From Clostridiales bacterium (GTDB lineage Bacteria; Bacillota_A; Clostridia; Saccharofermentanales; Saccharofermentanaceae), in NCBI GenBank assembly GCA_024695545.1, contig JAILHZ010000057.1, forward strand, positions 1 to 18,080: a stretch of 18,080 bases of DNA, given 5' to 3'. Each line of letters starts with the position of its first letter. The first letter of the stretch is position 1. Of the stretch, positions 6,747 to 13,826 are shown piece by piece. A program made the translations under genes and the position numbers. The notes beneath the pieces were generated by a model that saw only the letters and a program-made list of their open reading frames with translations, made no database searches and had not been told where the DNA came from.

Positions 6747-8650
6747 GTATAAGCACTCGCTTTCTTCGCAGTTTTATCTTTATACATTGCTTCATCGGCG
6801 CGCTTAGCGACATCCGCCGCAGAGGTATCCGTCTTCGAATCGAAGGTGGAAAGGCCGCATGCGATCGATACATAGTCCGGCGGCAGCGGCTGCGTATTCT
6901 GATACGGACTCATCTGGTCGTTGATTTTCGTCATCAGCGCTTCGCGGTTATCGTAATCCTCACCGCTCAGAACAGCGACAAACTCATCGCCGCCGATACG
7001 GAATACCGGGCTGTGCTTAAAGACATTACAGATCAGGCGGCACGCGCGGAGCAGGTATTCGTCACCGGCTTCGTGGCCCTTCGAATCGTTGATGAGTTTT
7101 AGGTTGTTGACGTCAAACATCGCGATGGCAAACTCGATATCCGGATCCGCCACGATCTGCGAATGCAGGTACTTCTCTTTATCCTCGTATGCCACGCGGT
7201 TATTGACCTTTGTCAGAGGATCACGCCTCATCATGTTGAGGAGGCGGTTGTTGATCAGGTCGATCGTGAGCGTATAGCGGAACTTCTCAAACACCAGCGA
7301 TATGCGGTTCTGATACGTAAACAGGAAGCGGTTTCCGACCTTGTCGATGCAGTCGCGGAAGACTACATATCCGTATGATGCATCCGCCTCGTGAAGCGGC
7401 AGGAATGCATAAATATGGTTGGCGCCCTCGCCCTTATATCCCGGGATCAGATCGCGCGATTCAAATCTTTCCTGCTCATAGAGCACTCCGTCTTCAGATG
7501 AATAGAGCACCTCCATGTACTTACTGTACGCATCACTATTCAGTTTCACATTCGTATCGTAAAGCGACAGGCTGAAATTCGGATCGAGGATGACATGGAA
7601 GGAATCGCCCTCATAATCATGGTCGTCCTGAAGCAGCCGGTGCATGTTCATTTTAAAGTCTTCAAACGTCGGACACGAGAGGACCGTTGAGTCGATAATG
7701 TCGAGTTTTCTGTTAAAGTAAGTCGTCATGCTGCGCTTAAAGAACACGTCTCTGCCCATCTGTCTTCTGACCTTGTCGCTGTCGCGGTAATGCAGGCAAC
7801 CGCAACTCTCGCCGGGAACAAACTTACTGTGGATCACCACACTTCTGCCCGGCTCATCTCCTTCTAACAAATCGTGCCAGAGTTTCGTCGCAGCTTCGCC
7901 CATCTCACCGAAACACTGGTCAACAGACGCAAGTTCCGGATCGAATACCTGACTGTCATCGAGGAAATCATATCCCGTAATCAGGACATCACCGGGAACA
8001 TCGTACCCGCAATCGATCAACGTCGCGCAGGCCTGCATCGCGATACCATCATTCGCACAGACAAAGACGTCCGGCAGCGGTTCATCCGAAGCACACAGTT
8101 CCCTGATGTGATCCTTTACGACCGAGTTCTCCCAGTCGGTATAGAACACATCGACCAGCGCCTCTTCGCGTCCGGTCTCCAGAAGGTATTCACGGACAGC
8201 CGAGAGCCGCTTCTCGGAATCGTAGGATTCTCTCGTGCCGGCAAGATACGCCAGCGTATTTACATTATGCACATCGAAAAGATGCGCGCACATCTCCTTG
8301 ATCGCATGTGTATTATCGGAACGGAGGCTGCTCACGCCCTCTCTCCTCGCACCCTGGATGATGAGCGGAACACCGGCTTCCTTGCACCTTGTGATGATAC
8401 TCTCCTGACGGTCCGGATAATCCAGGCCACTGCCGAAGATGATCGCCAGGTCGAAGTCTGAAAGATCAGGGAGATCGAAGATCAGCATCTCACCCTGCTT
8501 CTTCGCAGGAGTATCCAGAGGAGTCGGGTAACAAAGGAACATGAAAATATCCGCCTGGTTTTCACCAAGCGTCTTCATCATGCCCGTAAGAAATTGACTG
8601 AGGATCTCAGAACACCAGCCGGTAGTAAACACGGCGATCTTCTTTTTCAT
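6743..8650 (-). CDS. LacI-type ligand-binding domain fused to a GGDEF diguanylate cyclase
   Basis: The protein probably makes cyclic di-GMP in response to a small cytoplasmic ligand. Residues 1-290 form a periplasmic-binding-protein-like fold of the LacI/GalR effector type. Recognisable parts are the opening KKKIAVFTTGW, a PDVFVCANDGIAMQA segment near 193 and DVPGDVLITGYDFLDDS near 217. There is no DNA-binding helix-turn-helix and no membrane segment. After GESCGC (about 280-285) comes a middle region of about 300-460 that may be a second sensory fold. The GGDEF domain spans about 470-635 with Asp513 (MFDVNNLKLIND) and RIGGDEF (motif at 553-557), so it looks active. The inhibitory RxxD site usually found just upstream is absent (FKHS instead). 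The RBS GAGGAGG is strong. The stop overlaps the next start (ATGA). Confidence 0.9.
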   Translation of the reverse strand: MKKKIAVFTTGWCSEILSQFLTGMMKTLGENQADIFMFLCYPTPLDTPAKKQGEMLIFDLPDLSDFDLAIIFGSGLDYPDRQESIITRCKEAGVPLIIQGARREGVSSLRSDNTHAIKEMCAHLFDVHNVNTLAYLAGTRESYDSEKRLSAVREYLLETGREEALVDVFYTDWENSVVKDHIRELCASDEPLPDVFVCANDGIAMQACATLIDCGYDVPGDVLITGYDFLDDSQVFDPELASVDQCFGEMGEAATKLWHDLLEGDEPGRSVVIHSKFVPGESCGCLHYRDSDKVRRQMGRDVFFKRSMTTYFNRKLDIIDSTVLSCPTFEDFKMNMHRLLQDDHDYEGDSFHVILDPNFSLSLYDTNVKLNSDAYSKYMEVLYSSEDGVLYEQERFESRDLIPGYKGEGANHIYAFLPLHEADASYGYVVFRDCIDKVGNRFLFTYQNRISLVFEKFRYTLTIDLINNRLLNMMRRDPLTKVNNRVAYEDKEKYLHSQIVADPDIEFAIAMFDVNNLKLINDSKGHEAGDEYLLRACRLICNVFKHSPVFRIGGDEFVAVLSGEDYDNREALMTKINDQMSPYQNTQPLPPDYVSIACGLSTFDSKTDTSAADVAKRADEAMYKDKTAKKASAYT

Positions 8651-8681
8651 GCCGGCGCCTCCTCGTTATTGAGATAATTCT

Positions 8682-8708
8682 ATTATATACGATTCGGGCC
8701 GCTGACAA
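8682..8708 (-). promoter_or_regulatory. Probable promoter of the GGDEF-metallopeptidase operon
   Basis: The minus strand has TTGTCA (8708-8703) and a perfect TATAAT (8687-8682) with a spacer of only 15 bases. The -10 is convincing and the spacing short. It lies 31 bases upstream of the start codon. Confidence 0.5.
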
Positions 8709-8717
8709 GGTAAACTT

Positions 8718-8766
8718 TCAGTAAAGGATTTCCGCTCCGATGAGAATCAGGCTCCGGCTTTACTGA
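8718..8766 (-). terminator. Stem-loop downstream of the transglutaminase lipoprotein gene
   Basis: TCAGTAAAG (8718-8726) and CTTTACTGA (8758-8766) form a perfect 9-base stem around a 31-base loop that can pair further through CCG and CGG. It lies 12 bases past the stop of the lipoprotein gene and before the next promoter, where a 3' end is expected. There is no U-run after it, so it is not a standard intrinsic terminator; it could be a 3' stabilising hairpin or a regulatory site. Confidence 0.35.
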
Positions 8767-8778
8767 GAACTCAGGCAG

Positions 8779-9864
8779 TTACAGGTCTCCGTAGCTCAGT
8801 TCGAGGATCTCATCGCCCACCTTATAACGGATCACATTTTTCTCGGTATCCATTCCTCGGTAGACCGTATAATCGTGGATCGGAGCGAAGTATGTATCCG
8901 TCGCAGTGAAGCGGCTGATATCGTAGTCTCTCTTCCAGTACCAGATCTGCTCGACCTGAAGATCGTCCTTCTCAAAGCCATCCGCCAGACGTTCGTCGAG
9001 AGTCATCAGGAAGTAATTGAGCATGACGCCGTACTCCGGGTTATTTCCGGTAAGCGCCCATGTCGCATCGACGAAATATCCTTTGCCTCCGAGGACAACA
9101 TAATTCCAGTCATGGTTCGTCGATCCGAAACAGATCGCCTCCACATCGCACTGCATCAGAAGATACGCAAGCACGCCCGCGATCTCGCAGCAGATGCCCT
9201 TCTTCGACATCATGCAGGCGTAGTCACTGAACTCATCGACAGTGACGTTATCGATGCTGCTGTTATCGTACGAGAAATGCAGGCAGATATATTCGTAAAG
9301 GCCCATCAGTTTTTCAAAGTCCGAGTAGTCGGTGCGGATGGATTCGTTTAAGATGCGTACCACTTCCGCCTCAAATGCGCTTTCTCTTTCCTGATACGCT
9401 TCTTTTCCGATCGTGTACCTGATCCGGCCCACACCGTTTTCGAAGGATTCTCCCTCGACGATACATCCCGCCGGCGGAAGGAATGTGCCAAGCACAGTGC
9501 TGTCGGTCGCCCAGGTAAACGTCTCCTGGTTCGGGCACACGAAGGTATCTTCGCCAGAACGGATCGCATCAATCAGGTTATAGAGCGCCTTCCACATATC
9601 TTCCGTCACATATTCCGAGAGAAGATCCGTGTGCACATGCGGTTTAAAAGTAAAGGGCTCCGGTGCTTTTGTTGTCTCGGGAACCGTCGTCTCCGTCGTG
9701 GTCTCCACGGTCGTTGTTTCTGTAGTCTCTATTGATGTTGCCGAAGTTGTCGTTGTCTCCTCCGAAGTCTCCTTCACGGAAGATCCTTCCGAAGGCTTCT
9801 TACCGCATCCGGACATAACCACTGTGAATACCAGAAAAGCACTTATGATTTTTCTTTTTATCAT
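8779..9864 (-). CDS. Lipoprotein with a transglutaminase-like (cysteine protease-fold) domain
   Basis: The start is set at the ATG at 9864, preceded by GGGGAG at good distance; an ATG eight codons upstream lacks an RBS. The 361-residue product has a signal peptide with lipobox VMSGC (Cys20), then a Thr/Glu repeat linker to about residue 65. The C-terminal half carries the transglutaminase-fold triad: Cys225 in KKGICCEIAG, His251 in TNHDWNYVV and Asp266 in YFVDATWA. Bacterial members of this fold are often proteases, peptide cyclases or protein cross-linkers, and some are inactive. Extracellular action on wall or surface proteins is likely; the reaction is unknown. A second lipoprotein with the same fold lies at 12052-13710 but is otherwise different. 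Confidence 0.85.
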   Translation of the reverse strand: MIKRKIISAFLVFTVVMSGCGKKPSEGSSVKETSEETTTTSATSIETTETTTVETTTETTVPETTKAPEPFTFKPHVHTDLLSEYVTEDMWKALYNLIDAIRSGEDTFVCPNQETFTWATDSTVLGTFLPPAGCIVEGESFENGVGRIRYTIGKEAYQERESAFEAEVVRILNESIRTDYSDFEKLMGLYEYICLHFSYDNSSIDNVTVDEFSDYACMMSKKGICCEIAGVLAYLLMQCDVEAICFGSTNHDWNYVVLGGKGYFVDATWALTGNNPEYGVMLNYFLMTLDERLADGFEKDDLQVEQIWYWKRDYDISRFTATDTYFAPIHDYTVYRGMDTEKNVIRYKVGDEILELSYGDL

Positions 9865-9903
9865 CTTTCGATCTCCCCAAAACGTCATACGTTAATCTTT
9901 CAT

Positions 9904-9929
9904 CCCGCCTGAACCTCATATCAGGCAGG
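9904..9929 (-). promoter_or_regulatory. 5' leader stem-loop of the transglutaminase lipoprotein gene
   Basis: In the minus-strand transcript the bases form a 9-pair stem (CCTGCCTGA with TCAGGCGGG, one U-G pair) around an 8-base loop. It falls at or next to the expected transcription start of the promoter at 9933-9941, so it would cap the 5' end of the mRNA, where such hairpins often slow decay. Confidence 0.4.
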
Positions 9930-9932
9930 ACC

Positions 9933-9941
9933 ACTATAGCA
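9933..9941 (-). promoter_or_regulatory. Extended -10 promoter of the transglutaminase lipoprotein gene
   Basis: The minus strand reads TGCTATAGT, an extended -10 (TGnTATAGT). No good -35 is seen at the usual spacing, which is common for extended -10 promoters. The implied leader is about 60 bases. Confidence 0.45.
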
Positions 9942-9992
9942 GATATACCGGTGCTTTTCCTAACAGAGTAGTCACATTAAGGTAAGAATGGT

Positions 9993-10021
9993 TTGACATC
10001 TGCGAAGAGCGCGGAAATAAG
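9993..10021 (+). promoter_or_regulatory. Candidate promoter of the plus-strand lipoprotein gene
   Basis: A perfect TTGACA (9993-9998) is followed after 17 bases by AATAAG (10016-10021), a four-of-six -10. The leader would be about 100 bases. This gap (9865-10128) otherwise holds only the opposing promoter and its hairpin. Confidence 0.35.
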
Positions 10022-10128
10022 GGTCTTTATCCTGCGGAATCCTCTCCTTGTCATTATACGGCCATACTGTTAATCTACATTTGGGTTTTGGCTTGCCGCA
10101 GTACCCGGCGGGCCGGAAGGAGGGCATT

Positions 10129-10944
10129 ATGAAAAAGAAGATTCTCGTGATTACACTGGCAATGGCACTCGTTATGACTTCAGCCTGCGGCTCCAAGGGA
10201 GACAGCAAGGTAACGAAGGAAAAGGATGAAACCACCACTGAAGCTACAGATGTTTCAGAAGACGAGTCTACAACAACGACTCCGAAGGAAATAGAAACCA
10301 CCACGGAAGCGACAACGGAATCGACCACAGAGTCCACGACAGAAGAGTCCGCCGCTCCGACAGAGACAACAGAAAAAGAAGAGAGCGAAGTCGTATTCGA
10401 TCTCAGTCAGATGACCGCAGAAGAGATCGCGGATCTCTGTGACAGCCTGACCACCCGAAAAGTTCCTCAGATCGGCGATAAATTAACCGATGTACAGGCA
10501 ACCTACTTTGATATTGAACCTAACCGTCACACAGGACAGGCACAGCTTGAAGCAAGATACAGCCGGGTCAAAAAAGACAATGTATATGTTATATTTGTCA
10601 GCGGAGTATTCTGCGATAACAAAGATATTAGTGAACAGCGCGTAAATGGAATCGGGAACTTCGGAACCGGACTCGTTATCGATATCTACGACCGTGCCAA
10701 GGCAGAAGAATTCATCAGGATCATGAAGGAAAGACATCCCGTGCTTGTGGAAAAAGGGAACGGAAGCTGGAAAGCCGAGGATTTTGTAGTCGGCATCACA
10801 GCGATCGACTACATCACCTGGGATAATGGAGTTCACTTCCAGATCGCATATGGCGAGAAGAGTGTCTGGTATGAGTCAGTAGCCAACGTTTTCGGATTCA
10901 GTAATGAAATCACCATCAATACGCCTTCCGAGACAAGCGCCTAA
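10129..10944 (+). CDS. Lipoprotein of unknown function
   Basis: The ATG at 10129 is chosen because GGAAGGAGGG precedes it and the encoded start is a proper signal peptide with lipobox VMTSAC (Cys20). An upstream in-frame ATG would bury that signal. The 271-residue product has a long Thr/Glu/Ser linker (about 30-88). A folded domain of about 180 residues follows, with QMTAEEIADLCDSLTT near 94, a central beta-rich part (NVYVIFVSGVFCDN near 151) and a C-terminal VHFQIAYGEKSVWYES near 235. No family or catalytic motif is recognised. The gene stands alone between a divergent lipoprotein gene and a strong terminator, so it is probably monocistronic. Confidence 0.85.
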   Translation: MKKKILVITLAMALVMTSACGSKGDSKVTKEKDETTTEATDVSEDESTTTTPKEIETTTEATTESTTESTTEESAAPTETTEKEESEVVFDLSQMTAEEIADLCDSLTTRKVPQIGDKLTDVQATYFDIEPNRHTGQAQLEARYSRVKKDNVYVIFVSGVFCDNKDISEQRVNGIGNFGTGLVIDIYDRAKAEEFIRIMKERHPVLVEKGNGSWKAEDFVVGITAIDYITWDNGVHFQIAYGEKSVWYESVANVFGFSNEITINTPSETSA

Positions 10945-10983
10945 TATAGAAAAGCACTATTAAACAACCTTCGAAATAGAAAG

Positions 10984-11017
10984 CGCCTCCCTATGGCAAT
11001 CACAGGGAGGCGTTTTT
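10984..11017 (+). terminator. Intrinsic terminator after the unknown lipoprotein gene
   Basis: A perfect 9-base stem, CGCCTCCCT (10984-10992) with AGGGAGGCG (11004-11012), encloses an 11-base loop and is followed by TTTTTATT. It ends plus-strand transcription. It may also act on convergent rpiA transcripts, although the minus-strand tract after the stem is only partly U-rich. Confidence 0.92.
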
Positions 11018-11049
11018 ATTCTATTCACATAAGCTTATGAACTTATCTC

Positions 11050-11769
11050 TCAGCGCTCGATCACGTTACCTTCAGCATCAATGGTAAATACGACCGGCTT
11101 GTTCTTGGTGAAGAATCCGTTATCCACCACACCGACGATCCCGTTGATCTTATCCTCCATCTCTACCGGATCCACAGGCTCTTTCCAAAGGATATCCAGA
11201 AGCTGGTTTCCGTTATCGGTGATGACCGGGCCGCACTTTCTTACGCCTTCACGAAGGATACACTGCGCACCGAGTTTTTCCAGTGCTGCTACGACCGGGA
11301 CTCTCGCTTCTCCGATGATCTCTACAGGAAGGCGGAACCCTGTACCGAGAGAATCCACGATCTTCGTCGCATCAGCGACAATGACAAACTGCGTCGAGTT
11401 ATACGCCACGATCTTTTCCCTCAAAAGCGCTGCGCCGCCGCCCTTTATAACATTGTTACACGGATCGACTTCATCGGCTCCGTCGATGGCGAGATCCAGA
11501 TGACCGCCAATCGCTTTATCGTTCATGGAGAAAACCGGGATATCCAGTTCCTCACAGAGGTTCTGTGTACCGAAGCTGGTCACAACGGCTTTCACGTCCT
11601 TGACCGTTCCGTCCGCGATCCTCTTTGCCAGATGTCTTACCGCAGGATATGCTGTCGATCCCGTACCGAGACCGATCTTCATGCCCGAAAATATCTTACC
11701 CTGCTTAATCAGGGTATCGATCGCCGTAGATGCAACCAGTTCCTTCTGCTCACTCTGTGTCATAGTCAT
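11050..11769 (-). CDS. rpiA: Ribose-5-phosphate isomerase A
   Basis: The enzyme interconverts ribose-5-phosphate and ribulose-5-phosphate in the non-oxidative pentose phosphate pathway, in the cytoplasm. The 239-residue length is close to that of other RpiA proteins. Family motifs are all present in order: GLGTGST (33-39), DGADEVD (96-102), KGGGAALLREK (109-119) with the catalytic Asp, Lys and Glu positions, and VDNGFF near the C-terminus. The start overlaps the stop of the small upstream gene (ATGA), which explains the weak RBS and implies coupled translation. A second ATG two codons later is possible. The gene converges on the terminator at 10984-11017. Confidence 0.97.
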   Translation of the reverse strand: MTMTQSEQKELVASTAIDTLIKQGKIFSGMKIGLGTGSTAYPAVRHLAKRIADGTVKDVKAVVTSFGTQNLCEELDIPVFSMNDKAIGGHLDLAIDGADEVDPCNNVIKGGGAALLREKIVAYNSTQFVIVADATKIVDSLGTGFRLPVEIIGEARVPVVAALEKLGAQCILREGVRKCGPVITDNGNQLLDILWKEPVDPVEMEDKINGIVGVVDNGFFTKNKPVVFTIDAEGNVIER

Positions 11770-11948
11770 ACATCTTCTTTCTCTGCCATCTTTTTATTGT
11801 ACTCATCAATGTATCTTGCCACCGGCATCTCGCTCCAGACATGGGCTTCGATATACCGTTCCGGTCCGAACTTCCCGTCATCGTTCCAGTCCTGTGGAAG
11901 GCTCTGAAAAGGACCCGTGCGCCGGTCGAAAAAATGGTACAGATACAT
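11766..11948 (-). CDS. Small 60-residue protein coupled to rpiA
   Basis: The start is the ATG at 11948 with GAAGGAGA six bases upstream. A TTG further out is in frame but lies inside that RBS, so it is rejected. The product opens MYLYHFFDRRTGPFQSL, has a second conserved-looking stretch (FGPERYIEAHVWSEMP) and ends in a charged tail; it has no membrane segment. It resembles small clostridial proteins of unknown function that begin with a similar YLYHYF/GPF pattern, by memory only. The last four bases overlap the rpiA start, so the two are translated together. A role with RpiA is not shown. Confidence 0.8.
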   Translation of the reverse strand: MYLYHFFDRRTGPFQSLPQDWNDDGKFGPERYIEAHVWSEMPVARYIDEYNKKMAEKEDV

Positions 11949-11981
11949 GTCCGTCTCCTTCAAAAAGAATCGTCTTAACAG

Positions 11982-11990
11982 ATTATATCA
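11982..11990 (-). promoter_or_regulatory. Extended -10 promoter of the small-protein/rpiA operon
   Basis: The minus strand reads TGATATAAT, a consensus extended -10 (TGnTATAAT). No strong -35 is present. The leader would be about 25 bases, ending in a good RBS. Confidence 0.6.
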
Positions 11991-12025
11991 CGCACTCTGA
12001 CCTTTCACATCAGGAAACAGCAGTC

Positions 12026-12049
12026 AAAAAGACAGTATCAGACGGTCTT
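12026..12049 (-). terminator. Probable terminator of the LRR-transglutaminase lipoprotein gene
   Basis: Just past the TGA at 12054-12052, the minus-strand RNA can form AAGAC/GTCTT plus two inner pairs across one mismatch, with a 5-base loop, and then runs into five U residues. The stem is weak, but the position and U-run fit an intrinsic terminator. Confidence 0.5.
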
Positions 12050-12051
12050 CC

Positions 12052-13710
12052 TCAGTATTGACTGACGATATTCAGCATACGCAGATATTCAAGGCGGAGC
12101 ATCGAGCAGTCGGCGACCGGATAACGCGGAATCTCAACATGATGCGACGCGTATTCATCCATGCGTGCACGGCTGAGATTCAAATACTCCAATCCTTCGA
12201 CTTCATTACGATCATCCCACATACAATCGATCTCGTAATAGACACCGTCGATCTTAATGACATTCCACATGTGAGTACTGGAATGAATCTGGAAACACTC
12301 AAGACCGGCCAGTGTCATAAGCAGTGCTACCGCTTCAGAGTAATCGCCGCAGAGGCCCCAGCCTTCTATCAGGACCATATAGCCGAAAGGATTCGCTTCC
12401 TGATACACTCCATCCGGATCCCTCAGTTCCGGCTCTGCAATTTCCTGCACCTTCTTATATATCGCTATCTCTTTTTCCAGGTCACTCATGTCACCGGTTA
12501 TTGTTTCGTTTACTATGGCACGGGCTTTATCGATCACTTTCATGGTTTTATCGAAGTCCTGAGAAAGCGCTGCACGCAGTTTTTCATTGTCGGCGATCGT
12601 CTCCCAGTCTGTGATCGGATTATCACCCAGAGAAAGCGTCCTGAGGGAATCCATATCCTTTATCGGAGCGATACTGGTTATATCGTTACCACTCAACTCA
12701 AGGGTCGTTAAAGATTCAAGGGAAGCGACAGGAGAGATATCCCTGATGTTACATTCACTTAAAGTAAGAGCCTTGAGATCTCTGCATTGCGACAGATCCG
12801 GAATGGTATCTACCGGCGCCGTGCAGATGCAGATCTCCTGAAGTGAATGGAGATTTGCAAGTGGAGATATATCCTGAATATAGGAAAACAGGATTTTGAT
12901 AGTTCTCAGATTAGTAAAATACTCGATCCCGTTCAGCGATAAATCGTATTCCGAATCCAAATCCAGCGCATACACTTTTGACAGATCATCTTCCGTAAGG
13001 ACCGCGTCCTTAGAAAGTCCGAGTTGTTCGCGGGCCAGTTTTGCCAGAACCGAATCTACGGCCCCACCGGGTGTGGCCGGGTCATTCGTTGGTGACGGGA
13101 CATGAGCCGGAGTATAGTCTTCATGATCAATTCGTTCATAGTGACCGCTCATGGTAATGGAATCCTGGTCATCCTTTTGTCCGAAAACACTGTGACTTAC
13201 ATCTGCCGATTTTCCATCAGAAGCCACTGTAAATGAGTGTATCTCCCCTCCGCACTCGGCAGTATAGACTCCACCGTTTTCTTTCGCTTCAACAACATAG
13301 GGACCTATGGGATCGTAGCTAAAGGATACATAAATTCCTTCTGAACTCAAATTGGGATATACGCGTTCGAACATAACAGCGATCTTATCATCTTCGAGCA
13401 TTAGTTCCAGACGAACACCGATCGGCATATCATCTGCCTGGTGATTCTCGTACATCATCAGATATGTACCCGTCACACCGGTCGGTTCAGGTTTCGTAGT
13501 TTCCGTTGTCGTTTCTTCCGAAGTCGATTCTGATGTTGTCTCTGATGTCTCTTCTGAAGAAGAGGTTGTGGCCGCTGTTGTTTCTATCGAGGGCTCATCA
13601 CTCTGAACCTGTTCTTTCCTGTTTTTACAGGCGACTGTCGAGAAAAGAACAGACAGCACTAAAAGGGCAGCAAGTGCTCTTTTCGTCTGCGCTGCAAATA
13701 AATCTTTCAT
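12052..13710 (-). CDS. Lipoprotein with leucine-rich repeats and a C-terminal transglutaminase-like domain
   Basis: The start is the ATG at 13710; an in-frame TTG four codons upstream is part of its GGAGG RBS. The 552-residue product has a signal peptide ending in STVAC (Cys28) and a Thr/Ser/Glu linker (about 40-75). A beta-rich domain follows (about 78-195), with a second Pro-rich linker near 205-215. Internalin-like leucine-rich repeats span about 240-385, for example LKALTLSECNIRDISPVASL and LTTLELSGNDITSIAPI. The C-terminal domain has the transglutaminase triad Cys454 (GWGLCGDYSE), His480 (SSTHMWNVI) and Asp495 (YYEIDCMWDD). The repeats probably bind a surface partner that the catalytic domain acts on. 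It is transcribed alone, with a probable terminator at its end. Confidence 0.88.
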   Translation of the reverse strand: MKDLFAAQTKRALAALLVLSVLFSTVACKNRKEQVQSDEPSIETTAATTSSSEETSETTSESTSEETTTETTKPEPTGVTGTYLMMYENHQADDMPIGVRLELMLEDDKIAVMFERVYPNLSSEGIYVSFSYDPIGPYVVEAKENGGVYTAECGGEIHSFTVASDGKSADVSHSVFGQKDDQDSITMSGHYERIDHEDYTPAHVPSPTNDPATPGGAVDSVLAKLAREQLGLSKDAVLTEDDLSKVYALDLDSEYDLSLNGIEYFTNLRTIKILFSYIQDISPLANLHSLQEICICTAPVDTIPDLSQCRDLKALTLSECNIRDISPVASLESLTTLELSGNDITSIAPIKDMDSLRTLSLGDNPITDWETIADNEKLRAALSQDFDKTMKVIDKARAIVNETITGDMSDLEKEIAIYKKVQEIAEPELRDPDGVYQEANPFGYMVLIEGWGLCGDYSEAVALLMTLAGLECFQIHSSTHMWNVIKIDGVYYEIDCMWDDRNEVEGLEYLNLSRARMDEYASHHVEIPRYPVADCSMLRLEYLRMLNIVSQY

Positions 13711-13826
13711 ATGGACCTCCAAATATTGCTTCCTCGATCCATACCATTATCTTCAAAAATATAATACAATACCGGTTTTCCGATGGAGTGACCAAATCGT
13801 AATCTTACTTCTTCCCTACGGTATTC

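Noticed and set aside
9865..9888. Upstream ATG for the transglutaminase lipoprotein
   Set aside because: It has no convincing RBS, and the GGGGAG at good distance points to the second ATG.
10048..10128. Upstream start for the plus-strand lipoprotein
   Set aside because: It would place 27 residues before the signal peptide; the ATG at 10129 has GGAAGGAGGG in front of it.
13711..13722. TTG start for the LRR-transglutaminase lipoprotein
   Set aside because: The TTG is directly followed by the GGAGG that serves the ATG at 13710.
13768..13825. AATACCG/CGGTATT inverted repeat downstream of the propeller gene
   Set aside because: The arms are only 7 bases with a loop of more than 40 bases and no U-run, so it could easily be chance.
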